This document shows, one piece after another, positions 39,358 through 52,683 of a stretch of DNA of 64,000 nucleotides. Origin of the DNA: Gymnorhina tibicen (Eukaryota > Chordata > Aves > Passeriformes > Artamidae); contig VXAZ01009646.1 in assembly GCA_013399875.1 (NCBI GenBank), positions 248,001 through 312,000 on the forward strand. The letters run 5' to 3'. How positions within the stretch are numbered: position 1 is the first letter of the stretch; each line of letters begins with the position of its first letter. Made by a program: the position numbers and the translations under genes. The notes beneath the pieces are model-generated. The model ran no database searches. It worked only from the letters and a program-made list of their open reading frames with translations, and had not been told where the DNA came from.

Positions 39358-42300
39358 CTGAGTCTCCTGTTGGCATCGGTGAAACGTGTGAAATTCTGCT
39401 GCACGGTTTTGGAGTTTCAGATGTCTCTGGCTTTGCCGAATCCTAACAGAGATTGCTGTTAACTCATGACTTTTAGTGGAGCTGCCTTTTATCCACCTTG
39501 GGGAAAGCAGGAGTTTATTCTTCCTGCATAAATTACATGTTTTTTTTTTTCCTGTGGAAAGTTTTCCTATTTGCTTATCTTTAAAACTTAAAAAAAAATT
39601 AAAAATCAAACCGCCTGTTTACACTGTGCTTCTATTCTACGGGAGATAAATGTGTTGATGTAACACACTGTGTAATGATGTAATGTGGATATTCTCCTTC
39701 AGACTAGTTTAAATCTGACTTAAGCTTCCAGGGTTTACAAGTGCCACTGCCTCTTGAGATTAAATGCTCTAGGACTTCACCTGATTTGTCCTAGATCAAG
39801 TCTGTTAGTCCAGACTTGGATCTCAGGTATATTTCTCATTTCAGGCTCAATAAAGACACGTGTTTAAACACATGTTATAAATGATGGGATAGTTTCTCTG
39901 TGTCACATGCTATAATTTGAACTCTGGCACAGGTAATTCAAAATCCTGGATCTGTTTCTTCCACAGGCTATGCAGAATTTTAATACATGATAGTTTGTGG
40001 AAAGGAGTAGTGTGTGAACTAAATCTAAAAAACACCCAAACACAAGGAAACCCTGACAAGAGCTATTTATTTTCAAAGCTGCAGGAAGTAGAGATGGAAA
40101 CAATATCTTATTGCTTGTACTCTCCTCTAGTGCCTTTTTAAAATTATTAATGGATTCTAGAAGCAAAATACATAATTTTACTGCACAATAAATTACCCAA
40201 TTATGATTCTTCATATAAATATCCTGAGATATTTTTTTACACTGGCTAAATTTACCAAGAATAACAATAGATATGGTCAAACATATGTTTATTTAACCAA
40301 ATAATTGTTCTGGTTTGTTTTTCAAGACAGTTTTTGTTTTGCCCACACCCCCATCTCTGAAATCCTGAAGCTGTTATAGTTATGAGAGGTGTTGCCAGTG
40401 TTCTGAACCCTCCCCCCACTATTAATTCAGATAAAGCATTTGTGGATGCTGTAAGACCACACTGACTTTAATGAAAATTTAAGTGTCAGACCATGCTGTA
40501 TTTTTGGTTCAAAAGAACAGTACTTTACTCTATAAAGAAGCTATGGGACAGTCCTTAGATCTTGTTAGCCCTTTAATGGCTGAATAGTTTCCCCTATTTT
40601 CATATATGCACCAGTCCAGAGAAGCACTTGAACTGGTTTATAACTTCAAACTATCAAGTAGTCTGGAGAGGTTTTTATGCTCTTAATTTCATGTGTAATT
40701 AAGCTGAAATTAGCCTTAGGTTGGGTTCTTTGAAAATGTCCTTTAAGGAGAATAATAACCTGAGTCAACAGCAAAATAATCAATGTTGTTATGACAATAA
40801 GTCAGCATGTACCTGCTGTGAAGCGTTGTGGAGTGCTTGCCTTGCATCTGATGTTTTAAAAGCAAGCAACAAACGCTTAAAATCTCTCACTGTTGGTAGA
40901 ATGGAAGTGAAAGAAAAATCCTTCAGACTTTTCCCAATGATTTTACAATGTTTGATAGAAGAAGAAAAGCGGGGGACAAGGTGGAGGGGGACCATAATTT
41001 GAAGGCATTTGGCTTTGGTTTGTCATTTCCTGCACAGTGTCTGCACGAGACACCTGAGACTATTCCTCTGCATTCCACCTGCAATCTCAAATGCCCAAAA
41101 GCCTTTTTTTCCTCACCTTTAAAAACAAACTCTGTCTTGATGTCTCTCATTCACAAAGACAGATGAAAATAGCTAAAGGGCAGTGAGCTTGCTTTGGGTG
41201 TTATACAGGGGAACCTGCTGTCAGTAATTATTACTTCAAATAACAACAGAAAAGGTAAAGCCGTCAACTTTGGATGGGGACAAGTACTGAATATTTACAT
41301 CTACTGGCTAAAGCTAATTGGAACTGTGGGTGAATTCATGTGCCCATGAATTAGGACAATTTGTGCTTGGAATAAATTTAGTAACAACTCTCTCATTGAC
41401 TTCAATTATGTAGGATGAAAGTCTAAAGTGACAAGTAACCATGAACTGTATGTAGGTTTGAAAAGAGAGACAAATTAGGGATGTGGTTAAATGGAAATAA
41501 AGAAATTGAGAAGGTCTTCTAGTTGTTCTTCCTAAATGCATTCAGATATTTTTATGCAAAACGTACAAAAATAATGCTGCAGATTGAGTCCTTTGGGTGT
41601 TTCCTTGGCCCTCTCCTCTGGTTTTGTAATGAATAGGGGGAAAAACTGTTTGCCTATGAGGTGTTTAGATCTGTTTCTTATTCATCTGGTACTGAACTCC
41701 TTGGCAGTGATAGGGCCTTTTGCACATGATAAACAGCATTTGAATGATCCTGCTCTGTGTTTTTAAAATGTTTTAGTGCCTATAAAGGGATCTGACCCTG
41801 CGCTTGACATCTTGAATTTGGTCAAAGTATTGTTCTGTTACAAAACCTGAAAGAGTCTTTCTGTCCTTTCAAATCTGAGTTTTATCTTCAATTTTTAAAT
41901 AATTTTTTGTTTTTCAGAACTAAAAATTACTATTCAACAAATTTTGGATGTTTTTACAAATAAAAATTGAACACATTATTTTAAATAGTCTTGTTAAGGC
42001 AGAATTTTTTGTTTACATTAGCAGATGGGTTGGAGTAAAGGATCGTTTCAGTCTGAAGGTTAAACTAAGTATCAGGTTTTCAAAGACTATGAAAAACTAG
42101 TTAATGAAAGAAAAGTAAATTGGTGAGTATTGCAAGAAAACAGTAGTTGTTCTGGATCTGAATACAGACCAGTTAAAGTGATATTATGCATGCTGACTCC
42201 ATTTTGAGCAAGTCCTATCACTGAAATAGTCTGGGATGTTATGACTTATTAGTACTTCTCCACCCATACTTTTGATGTATCAGAATAGTACAGGGTAAAG

Positions 42301-43891
42301 GCTGTGAATTTCAGAACTCTGCAGTGGAGCCAGAAATGAATGTTCTTTGACTAGGGTTTCTTTTCTCCCCCCTACTGTTAATTTCCAGCACCATCCAACA
42401 GTAACAACCTTTCTCCTAAGAAAAATGTTAATTAAAATCAATGATGTCCTCAATTAAATTGTCAGATTACTTGAAGCAAGTATCTCACTGTAAAACAGAA
42501 AATGCTAATTAATACAATAAATTGTTTTAATTTCCGTCTCTTAAGCAGATCACCACACTGTTACCACTGTGACTGAGATGGGAATTACTGGCAAACCATT
42601 GTTTGAACCCCATAAAGCATGCTAAATGAGCTCACTAAGAGACCTTATTCTGAACCCATAACCAAAGATTCACACTGTACATTACAGCTTTTCCCTGGGA
42701 GTCTTGAGAAGCCCAGCCTCTTGTGCCGTGTTTCTTTTTGGGAGTTCTCAGTGTTTTCAGCCTGACATCCACTCTGCATGGGCAGAAGCTGCATTTACAT
42801 GCATTTGGTTATAGAAATAACAGACAACATGTGCCTGCAGTCCTAAGAACTGTTTGCACTAGAAGAAGTTCTGGTGTGCAAATGTTTTTACCCATGCTGA
42901 GCTAGAAATCCCATTTTATTTTTCTTCTTTTGATTTCCTGCCTGGCTTGACAAACTTCCCTCAGCCAGTCAAAATGTCTGTGATAGGTGAGAACGTTCTG
43001 GATACTGCATGTAAGAGATTTTTGCCTTTGGGGCATGTGACATGACCCTTCCTCTGCCCTTCAGATGAGTTGGGACAGTGGTCTGCTGTAACTGGGCCAG
43101 ATGTTTCTACTTAGCTACAGAGATTCTGCCTAAAAAGCACGATTTGAATGGCAAAGCAGTCCCAGGTTCTGTATTTCCATATTGCCATAACTGTCAGTTA
43201 AGAAGATGCTGCACTTCCACCTTGGCATGCCGAGTAAAAGTATGATTTCAACTAGGAAAGATAAGAGTTTGTGACTTTTGAGCTTGGGGGTTTTCCTTGA
43301 GGAGAGAAGGGGCTGGGAGGTTGTTTGTTTATTTTAAGCAAGAGGTATGCATGCCATGGCAGTGGGGAAGGAGCCTGATTTTGGACAGCTGCTGAATATA
43401 CAGCTCAGGGTATCACACAACTGAAAAAAGTAATATCAACATCAAAATACAGTGCTGAGGTATTTTGGTCCAAATATTACTTGAAATATTTATATATCTA
43501 CTTCAGACCCTGTAAATCAGGAAAAGGACATTTATATCAGTCATGTGCAATTGAAGAACATCGATAAATTTATGTGCAACTTCTGTTGATTTTAGTAGGA
43601 TAACACTTTTTTGTTAAATTAAATTAAAGATTTTTTTTTTTCTTCCGAGTAAGGCCTCTGCTCTGGCCAGATAATATATATGGGGTTTGGGCAGCATTTC
43701 ATTCAGGTTCTACTAATATATGTTTGTCTTAGATGCTGGAAGAACGTTGTCATCCAGGCTTGATGGAAGAAATCCATGAGCGAATATTCTCCGGAAGCTG
43801 AGGACAACATGATGATAAATTGCTCACAGTCTCTTGATGGTTTAGTGTTCTGCTTGAGGTTCTTTTGTTAATGTTTTTTTTTTCCTGTGAT

Positions 43892-43912
43892 ACATATATA
43901 TATATATATATA
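43892..43912. repeat. (AT)n dinucleotide microsatellite
   Basis: An uninterrupted alternating AT run of about 19-20 bases, preceded by a T-rich stretch at 43874-43883. It is a simple sequence repeat and probably polymorphic. Confidence 0.92.
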
Positions 43913-46900
43913 CGCAGAAACTTGAAAACGTGTGGATGTTTTTTGGTATTTATTTTGCAATTCCCCAAAGAAAGGGTAAGGATGTTTATATGTTTATGTA
44001 GTCCTTGAATAACTATAGGTAGTATAAATGGAATATCACTGATATCTGGGGCTTAAAAAAAACCTGGGAAAGAACACTAATCCCAGGTAGAGATTTAGAT
44101 TTTCTATGTGAAAGGTAATTTTGTAGAATTTCTCTGGGTTGGGAAAGGTGCAGTGCTTGGCTGCCCCATCAATACTGGATTTAGGTTCTGCTCTGAGACT
44201 CCTTCACTGCCTTTCTCTTATGGCTTCGTGGCATGATAATTAAAATTAAAAATGGAATCTGCTAACCCCATCCAAAATGCTGCCTTTACTTTGGCTACCC
44301 AGGAGGAAAGAGAATGGAGCATATCCCTATTTTATCTTCTGATGCATTAGTTTCTCCTTTTCCATACTGATTATGAAGTTGGAGCTGGACAAATTGATGG
44401 GTTTTTTGTTGGACATCTAAAGCAACCAGTAAGGGGTGAAATGATGCAGTAACTGCATTGTCCATTGTGTCTGAAAGTGTTTCCACTAAGGCTGGAATAC
44501 ACTGACCTGTGACCACTCTGTTCTGTGCAGTCTAAGGTAGTGCAGAAAAAGAAATCCACCTTCAAAAGCTGGAAATGCCAATTTGAGAGGTGTGCACAGT
44601 CCATTTCTTATATAAAATTAAAATGTCCTACTTGCACAATACAAAGTTGTTTAAATTCCATATTACTCTCTTTCAAAGTAAGCAGCTGAGTGTGTGTTAA
44701 TTACTGGGGAACTTAGGAATCCAATCAGATGCCCCATCACACTCCAGCTGTGTGTCAGCGACAATGTGAGCTCATCACTTGCCGCGGGTTTGGTTTTGCC
44801 TGACTGACGGAATTGTGGACATGATTCAAAGGCAGCTATTACGGATAATTTTATCATTTGCTTATTTTAGCAGCTTCTCTTTCAAAATTTGCAGTGCAAC
44901 AGTAAACTTTCAGTCATTCTGACTTCATTGCACGAAAAATATCAATTATGTCATTACTGTGCTGACTAAGCACAGGTATGTGCTTGATGATTCACAGCTC
45001 TGCTCTGGGCTGTTTCACACATGCTTGGTATCCATGGAGTGCTTGGAGGTTGGGCACTGATTCCACCAAAACATTTCAGTGGTTTTCGGACTTAAGTTTC
45101 TGATTTTCCTAGGTAGCAACCTGGCTGGTTAAGTGGACGAAAGCCATGGCTGCATGACTAAATGAAGAGGCAGAATTATTCTTTGGCCTTTCTGGCCACT
45201 AATTGAGAAGGAAGACGAGCAGATGGAGTTTTGTGCAACTGCCACGAGCCAGAACCTCTGTTATAAATGCTTTCACTCTGCTGGGATATAGAAGCTGTGT
45301 CTTCATTAATGATTTAATTGGAATACTTAAAGAATTCACCTGTAACTACTGGCTGCATGAAATGGAATATTAGAAATTAAAGTATAAATACAGAGAAAAC
45401 AAAATCCTGAAGACAGCTTTTGCGTTTAAAAGGAAGTCAGGGTGTTTAACGTGTTTACTGCTTTAGCTTTCTGAAAAATGTCATCAAGACTGTGAGGTAA
45501 CTCAGAGGGAAGCACAATCTTACTTGGCCAAATTTACTGTTTCATAATTTTTTTTGAAAGTTTGTGTAAAGTTCAGCTAGCAGTTTAATTTTTGGTAATA
45601 TTTCATGCTGAATTTGCCCTGACAGAAAAAAAAAAATTAAAGTGAAAGATGGGAAGTCTCCTTTAGCTGTTTTCTCTTGGTGTTTTCATGCTACTAAGCC
45701 TAAACATTGACATTTTTCTCTTCTGTGTACTAAACTTAATACTTTCATAAGATAGGTTTCAATGAGAATAATTGCAGAATTTTTTAATAAAGATTGCTTT
45801 TAAGAAAAACAAATTTAAAGATTCAAGTGAAAAAGAAAGGCTTTGGAATCTTTGATCTTCTAAGCTGCTGATGCTGCTCGGCTTCTAACTTTAGACGTAA
45901 ATATAATCCAAAGCACATATTTGGGGCTTATTCAGTCTTTCCACTTTGGGTTGCATTTTGTGGATGTTGATCACAATAATCTTACACACGTAGACAACTT
46001 TCATCTCACAAAATCGCACTGCTTTGGGCAGTCCTTTTTTGGGCAATCTTTTCTGATACCACCAATGTTCTTCCTGACAGACTTTGATATTTTCAGAAAA
46101 ATAACATTTTCCATTCTCTTTTCTGTGCTAAGTGAAAATTTAAGCATTCAGATTGGTAATTCAGTGCAGAATCAAAATATCCAAGAGTGCCTGCTTCTGC
46201 AAAAGCAAAGTTTCTAAGATTTTCTCTCCAAATACCCTATTTTTACTCAGTCTTGATTTACTGAACTTTCATCTGCTTAGTCTAAACTTGCCTTTGTTTT
46301 GGAAAGTTCTATAACAAACATCCAGCTAATTCCATGGCTTACTGCATAAGAATGTGAGGAAAAGTGTATTTTCTGCTCTTCAGAATGTGTTGGCACTTTT
46401 TTTTTTGGTGTTACATAAGACTAAAAGCCTCTCTTAAAGCGTCAGGCTCAGCAGGAGGCAGGAGTATGAGTAATCTTCACTTTGCCTTGTTTGAGGCAAT
46501 TGGTTTTGAAATAACAAAGCCATGCAAACCTGACAATACCTGTTTGTGGGAGCCTGGCAATATGTTCATGTACTTGACATCAGAGAGAAAAACAGGCACA
46601 AAAATGCTATTAATTTTTCTTAAGTGCTGGAGAGAAATGGAAATATTTTTCTTCATGGGATTATTGACCATTTTAACTTATATAAACTCCTCTTCCATAC
46701 TATTTGCTTAAAATTATGTATGGAAAATTTAATTACTTAATATTTAATAATTTAATTTAGTCTACCTCAGAGCTAGGGAATAATGGGGCGATGTAAGAAG
46801 TAGTACAGGCAGTGAGTTTCTCAGCATGAGTTTGGAGTGGTTTCACAAGTGGGAGTGCTGAAAGCATGTTAATGTGGATAGAAGTTATGTATCTGTTAAG

Positions 46901-48861
46901 CACCTCCATTCATGTAATAATTCTTTTATTGAAAACTGCTGTGAATTCAGTGAGGCGAGACCTGGTAAGGAGAGCTAATACCTTTCTTGTCCAATAAGAG
47001 GGAAAAGATATCTCTCTAAATATTACTGAATGATGCTGAAAAGAAGAAGTAGGTCAGTGGGAACTCTATAACATCTCATCACGTATAATTGCCTCTTACA
47101 CATTTTGAAAAATCAGCTCAGCCCTCACATGAACTGCAGGATAAACCCAGAAGATTGGCTCACCATTGTGGACATGTAGATATTTCCTCTCTGCAGAGTC
47201 ACATTCAGTCACGGAATAACTAGAAAATTCTGCTGGACCTTGACCAGCCATCATTGAAGAATCAGGGAAGGTTATTAGCTTTCATTACTAAATCTTTAAA
47301 TTATAAAGTAGTTATTAAACAACCCTCACCCTTAATATTCTATAAAATTAGAGGATTTTTTTCCTGTTAGCTTTCATTTAGAAGTTGCCATCTGGATCTC
47401 TCATGTATTTTGAAGTTCTGATGAGGCATTTGCTGAGGATCTTTATATTATTGTCAATATACCTTAAAGCACAGAACAAGACATCTGCTTAGAGAGCTAA
47501 AATTGTACCTGTCAGACTTCAAGACAGGAAGCAAAAACATTAATGCTGGAAGATAACTGCATGATATTGCCTGACCAATCTCAGGCTCACTGTGTAACTT
47601 TAGCAGGATAAGAATCATGGATCTTTTCAGTTTTTGTTGTGTTATTCCTAAAAGAGTTCTACTAAAAATTTGGCTTCCTAAGACAGATAATCTGGTACTC
47701 TTAATAGTGTCTTATTATCTGGCACTGCCTGGGTGTTGTTCTTTCTAGTGCCTTTTAGAGCTTGTATTTCTAGGAGTTCAAACCTGTGGAGCTGAGTCAG
47801 TAAAAACAAGTGTGAAACGCAAAAAATGTGAGCTTCAGTGTCATAAAAGACAAATGGAAAATAATAAAAACCCGCTGCAAATTATTCTGTTTCCGCTGTG
47901 AAATAAGAGCAGAAGCTCCTTCTAGTTTCCATAAACCTTGGTTTATCAGCTTTTTTTTTTTTTTCTGACTTCCCTCTCTCTGAGTACAGAGAAATCTGGG
48001 TTCTTACTACAGAGACGTAAAAATGCCTGCTAGGTTAAATTTAGTGCCACATGCAGCTTTTTATTCTTTTTCAAGCAGTGTGCAGAACCAAATGTATTGA
48101 AAGTGGGTAGAGGTAGCCTTGCAAAGAGACTGGCCCAATGTGTTACTCTTTGCTTGCTCTAGTATCTTTTTTTTGCTTCACAACAAGATTTTGAACAACA
48201 CAAGTTATTTTTTTAAAATGGAAATAGGAAGACATAAAGAGCATAAAGACATAAAAAGAGCTACTGAGAAAGACTGGAATTTACAACAGAGTTTTAGAGA
48301 TCCCGCTACCATTACTACAATAACAGCATAAAGCTACTGTGCATAATTTCTGCTTCCTGTGCTATGCTTCCTTCATGGTGCACAGAAATTGAATTGGGAC
48401 ACAAGCACTCAAGTAACAGCATGTCTGGACTGTGAACAATTGCCTATCTAGGCAAATCTGACTGCAAAGGAAGATGAATGATGCCTGGTAAAATGGGAAA
48501 CTCAGTAATTCACAGAATAACCCAGGCAGAATAACTAAAAAGCTGAAAACCCTAAGGCAAAGCAAAAACCTAAAAGATGAACAACAAAGAAGTTTAGAGC
48601 AGGAAACATGAAAATAATGGCTTTAATTTTGATTATTCATCATCAAGCTTCAGTACCAGATATGATTTATTAATGCATACTGCACTAGGTAGAGAATAAA
48701 GCCAACAGGGAAGAAAATAACACATGAGGATAAGTCTAAATCATGTTTTCAAGATAATCTGAATCCAGCAGGTCCTCCACGTGGAGCACATAATGCAAAT
48801 AGCTCAAAAGATGAAATCTGTTTGAGTGCCAAGCAAAAAATACTCTAACTATTGTTGAGAA

Positions 48862-48887
48862 TATAATATTTCATTATAATATTTCAT
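48862..48887. repeat. 13-bp perfect tandem duplication
   Basis: tataatatttcat is present twice head to tail with no mismatch. A recent slippage duplication is the simplest explanation. Confidence 0.88.
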
Positions 48888-50126
48888 TATATGGTCATTA
48901 CTTCAAAGACCTCTGGGGATTGTGGTGGTGTGTGTGTGCTGTCTCCTCTGGTCCCAATAAATGGAATTACCTTTATCTACTGGTGATAACCTAACTAGAA
49001 TTTTGCAGTTGTTTGTGCAGTGGCTCTGCTGGAATGATGAAATATGCATCAGTTATTTACATAGAACCATGGAACCATAGCACCTTTTTTCGCTGTCTGC
49101 AAATTGCAAGGAAGAGCTATAAAGAAAATAATCACAGCTTAATTTTTGGAAGTTATATTTAGGTGCCATCCTATAGATGGCAATATAGTGTAAAACAATT
49201 AAAAATCTTACTGCAAGAGATTCAGTGGCTGTTAAAAAGAAGAAATATTTTTCCCTTTTTTACATGATCTTTGTTTTTTCCATTTGAGCATATTTGATTA
49301 TTTGAAATAGGGTAGCCTTTATGCATTAAAATGAGGGATTTTAGAAATACAACCATTTAAAAAAAATCATTTATTAAATATATTTCTTTCAGTGATTTCC
49401 TAAAACAGGAAAAAAAGCTTTTCTTCCATTAGCCCCATGAGCCCTCTAAAAATACACATTCAGAACAAAAATCACACCAACGTTGGATGTGTCTGATATC
49501 CAGTTCAGTCCGATAAAACTGGAGGCCCTGATGACTTCTAAAGTAGGTTCCTAATAAAAATTAGCATGGAAGCGATAATTTTTGGGAGTAAAGACAAGCC
49601 AATTCTGAACACTCTAAAAGTTGAATTTTGCTGTTGAGGAGGTAGGACAGAGGCCCTGGGAATCCATATTTTCTGTGAAAGAAGCTTTGTATACACTTCT
49701 AGAAGTCTGAATGGCTAAAGAATTTAAAATAGAACATTTTTTGAGGGATTTCTTACCTATTGATTGCAGAAAGCAAGAAGATTGGATAAAATCTTTCTGT
49801 AATTCACATAAAGTCGCTGAAACTTTAATTTTTAAGGCATTTGATTCTGAATTCTTACCTTACAGCATCTGCTGTTGAAGGCACAATGTGTCTGGAACAA
49901 ATGTTCATGTAGTCCTGTGGTACTTGTACTACCTCTGTTTCCTTCCCTAAATATTTTAAATACTTTTTGTCTGTCCTTTGCAAGTTACCTTGAAATGTTT
50001 GTTGAGCTAGCAGCCATTCAAGTTTCATTCTTAACACACTTTAGATAGAATTTAAGTACCTTTCTATAACATTCACCATGAAAAACACTAAAGTGTTTGT
50101 CTTGGTATTTGTTAATCCCAGTTTAA

Positions 50127-50205
50127 AAGAACAAAACCAAATCAAACCAACACAACAAAAACCTCACCAAACCCAAAAACCAATAGCCAGAACCAAACAA
50201 AATAT
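50127..50205. repeat. A/C-rich low-complexity tract
   Basis: About 80 bases composed almost only of A and C, in irregular CAAAACC/CCAAAC units (for example aaccaaatcaaaccaacac). A similar tract lies at 54038-54126. Such degenerate purine/pyrimidine-biased tracts are common in bird genomes. No flanking element is seen. Confidence 0.8.
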
Positions 50206-50680
50206 TTTGTCTTCTAATTAAATGACTTTTTTAGAAGGCATATCACATCTCAGGATAATAAACGCCATTTAAGAAGTCGTGAAACCAAATTTCTAAACGT
50301 TTTTCTAATTTTATATGATGTTGTTTACATATTTGGAAATAATTTTATGAACTATTGAAATAATTCATGATTCACTAATGTGCTCAGTGCAACTCATATT
50401 CTGTCCTGTCACTTTGTTCTTTTACAGACAGGAAAAACCTATTTAAACAGGTGATCTTGAGCAGCAAATATCTGAAGAGTTAAATGTATTCATTTCCTGT
50501 TGTCAAATCACCTGAGGTATAATTGAATTTCAAGTATAAGTTGAGACTTCATTAGGAAAGCTTCCTGAAAAGCTATTTATATAGGCAATGTAAAATTAAT
50601 GACTTTTATGACACAGTCATCTTTTCCCCCCATGTTTCTGTTGTATATTTAGATGTTCCTGGGCTGTGAGCACTGGCAGC

Positions 50681-51220
50681 TGTCATGGTTTAAACCCAGG
50701 TCACAACTGAGTGCCACGCAGGAGCTCGGGCAACCCCAGGGGGATGTGGAGGAGAACTGGGAAAACAGGTAAAGTCCTTGGGTTGTGATGAGAACAGTTT
50801 AACAGCTGAAGTAAAACAAAACAATATAATACTATTCATTGTGATGAAAAGGGAGACAATGAAAAGAGAGAGAAAAAAGTAAAGCCTAAGAAAGGCAAGT
50901 GATGCACAATTGCTCAGCATCCCCTGACCGAAGCCCAGCCTGTCCCTGACCAGTTTATAGACTGCACATGGTGTTCCATGGTGTGGAATATCCCCTTGGC
51001 CAGTCCAGGTCGGCAGTCCTGGCTGTGCTCCCTCCCGGTTTCTGGTGCATCTGCTCCCTGCCAGAGCATGGGAACTGAAAAGTCCTTGACTGAGAGCAAG
51101 AACTGCTTAGCAACAATTAAACATCAGTGTGTTTTCATTATTCTCATCCTGAATCTAAAACACGGCACTGTACCAACTACTAGGAAGAAAATTAATTCTA
51201 TCCTGGTTGAAATCAGGACA
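50681..51220 (-). mobile_element. solo LTR of an avian endogenous retrovirus-like element
   Basis: The block starts tgtcatggtttaaacccag and ends ctggttgaaatcaggaca, giving the TGT...ACA borders expected of an LTR. I recognise the interior as a common bird LTR: tgctccctcccggtttctgg, gagcatgggaactgaaaagt, ccttgactgagagcaag and actactaggaagaaaatta. Known sense copies begin TGTCCTGGTTTCAG and carry a TATA box before an AAACTGG motif. Here TCTATAAACTGG is on the minus strand (complement of 50951-50962), so the LTR lies on the minus strand. No gag, pol or env sequence lies on either side, so it is solo, presumably left by recombination between two LTRs. The five bases outside each end (gcagc and acatt) do not match, so no target-site duplication is visible. 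I believe the family is ERVL-like, but that is from memory. The open frames at 50690-51298 are shadows of this LTR. Confidence 0.88.
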
Positions 51221-52610
51221 ACATTAGAAATTACCTCATTTTTCTGGCACAAGATCCCAGATATCAGTTATCTAACAACTGTTGGTGTGTCATGGTGAAC
51301 CAGTAGAACTGAACTGGCCAGGCTACCCCCTGGTATGTTTAAAACCAATTTTCCTTCAGAAGTTCAGAAGCACCTGAACTTAATGTATTCTTTTAGGGAG
51401 AAATAAGATTTCTGTGTGAAAGGAGACAATCACAAAGGATGTGAATCTTTTGCAGAGACTCGAATGAACAGAAGTTAACAATGCAGGTTGGACTTTTTGG
51501 GGAAAAGAAAGGGTAAAATGGGTGAATTTTCTGCCCTGACTGAAATATTTGAGAGTGGAAAGGGCTATGTTAGGGTTCAGGATTTCCCTCCCCATTGAGC
51601 TAGATGAACAACAGAAAGACCCCTCATTTCTCCTTCTCCCCCATCCTCAGCATATATCATCAGCCTATTTCCTTAAGTGATCTCTTTGTTTTCTGGGTAT
51701 CTGTATGTTTGTTTTCTTTCTCTTTCTTCTTTTCTCATAGGTGTCATTCTCTATTAGACAACAAATTCTGAGTAGCTCCCTTTCTCATTTCTTATTTTGA
51801 TAAGCATAAGTGTCTTCTGTAGTGAAATACTGTGGAAATATCTACATCTGGAAAGGTTAAAAAAAACCCATCCAACCAAACCCAAGAATAATTTGTAAAG
51901 ATGCAATGACGCTGCATTACAATGTTAACCTTGATAATTAAATGAAAAATAATGAGAAAATGAAGACCTGATAGGAAATGCTCCATTTATTTGCATTGAC
52001 TTTCAGTCAGGAACTGTTTACCCATGTAGCCACATTAAAATATGTAGAGTATTTCACTTAAAGGTAAGCCACTTGTGCAGATGTTAATCATCACACCAAA
52101 AGGCAGCATATGGTTGCACGCTGAGATGAAAATAACAAAATGCACAAAATACATGTTAAAATCTTCTGAAAACAACTGTTTTCTCTCTGAGAGCAGGAGT
52201 GCTGGAGGGTTTTTTATTGCAGAGAATATTAATGACAGTAGAATCAGGACTAAACATATTCCTTGATGTTTTAAGCAGCAACTGTTCTAGGAATAGACAC
52301 AAAGGGTCCAGTTTTAACATTAAACTTTATCCATCTTATTTGATCATCTTTGTTTTTTTTATTTTTCCCCTGATACTTTTCGAGTGACTCTTCCTTTTTG
52401 CTCTGATCCCCTTCATGTTTTCTTTCTGGCCCCAGCCTTTTTATCAATTTGCTACACTTCCATGTCCATGAGCTCTGTTTTACTTCTTGTTCAAAGGACC
52501 CTCACTTTGATCTAGAAGGGAGGGAGGAGAATAAAGGGAGGCTTCCTTTCAGTTTTAAAAACTTACTGATGGCAGATCTGACAGCTTCAAACAAGCCTCT
52601 CTTTTGCCAT

Positions 52611-52683
52611 TCTTTGCAGTTAGTTTTCTTCTGATCTCACATAGGGAGATCTTTGCAGTTCGTTTTCCCTGATCTCACAGGGA
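52611..52683. repeat. imperfect tandem duplication, about 37-bp unit
   Basis: tctttgcagttagttttctt, ctgatctcac and ataggga (52611-52647) is followed by tctttgcagttcgttttcc, ctgatctcac and aggga (52650-52683). The second copy is about 3 bases shorter with a few substitutions, so the duplication is not brand new. Each copy carries a tctttgcag string resembling a splice acceptor, but no donor or frame supports an exon. Confidence 0.85.

Larger units (their letters stand above)
38791..43860. other. unannotated non-coding DNA
   Basis: Mostly unique-looking DNA. It contains small simple repeats: the duplicated motif at 38935-38981, a GAG-type triplet tract at 39339-39357, and T/A runs at 39540-39551 and 39589-39600. 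Plus and minus open frames of 119-125 codons (39097-39462, 39250-39609, 39903-40280) overlap one another or show no domain and are treated as chance. No transposon is recognised. Confidence 0.55.
43913..50680. other. unannotated non-coding DNA
   Basis: No gene or transposon is recognised. A CpG-retaining stretch with TAAT/ATTA sites lies at 44758-44936 (finding). T runs occur at 46391-46402 and 47949-47964, a 13-bp tandem duplication at 48862-48887, and an A/C-rich low-complexity tract at 50127-50205. Two neighbouring minus-strand exon-like segments near 49859-50038 and 50512-50564 have compatible reading phases (finding). Otherwise the sequence is AT-rich and featureless. Confidence 0.55.

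Noticed and set aside
41112..41167. Excellent minus-strand donor (AAG then gtgagg) with an acceptor upstream.
   Set aside because: All three frames are closed by stops; likely a chance pair.
49061..49080. atagaaccatggaaccatag looks like the 8-bp tail repeats of CR1.
   Set aside because: Following sequence has no CR1 3' text, and the repeat itself differs from the ATTCTATG consensus.
50690..51298. Open frames of 61-106 codons on both strands.
   Set aside because: They sit in the solo LTR, which is non-coding.
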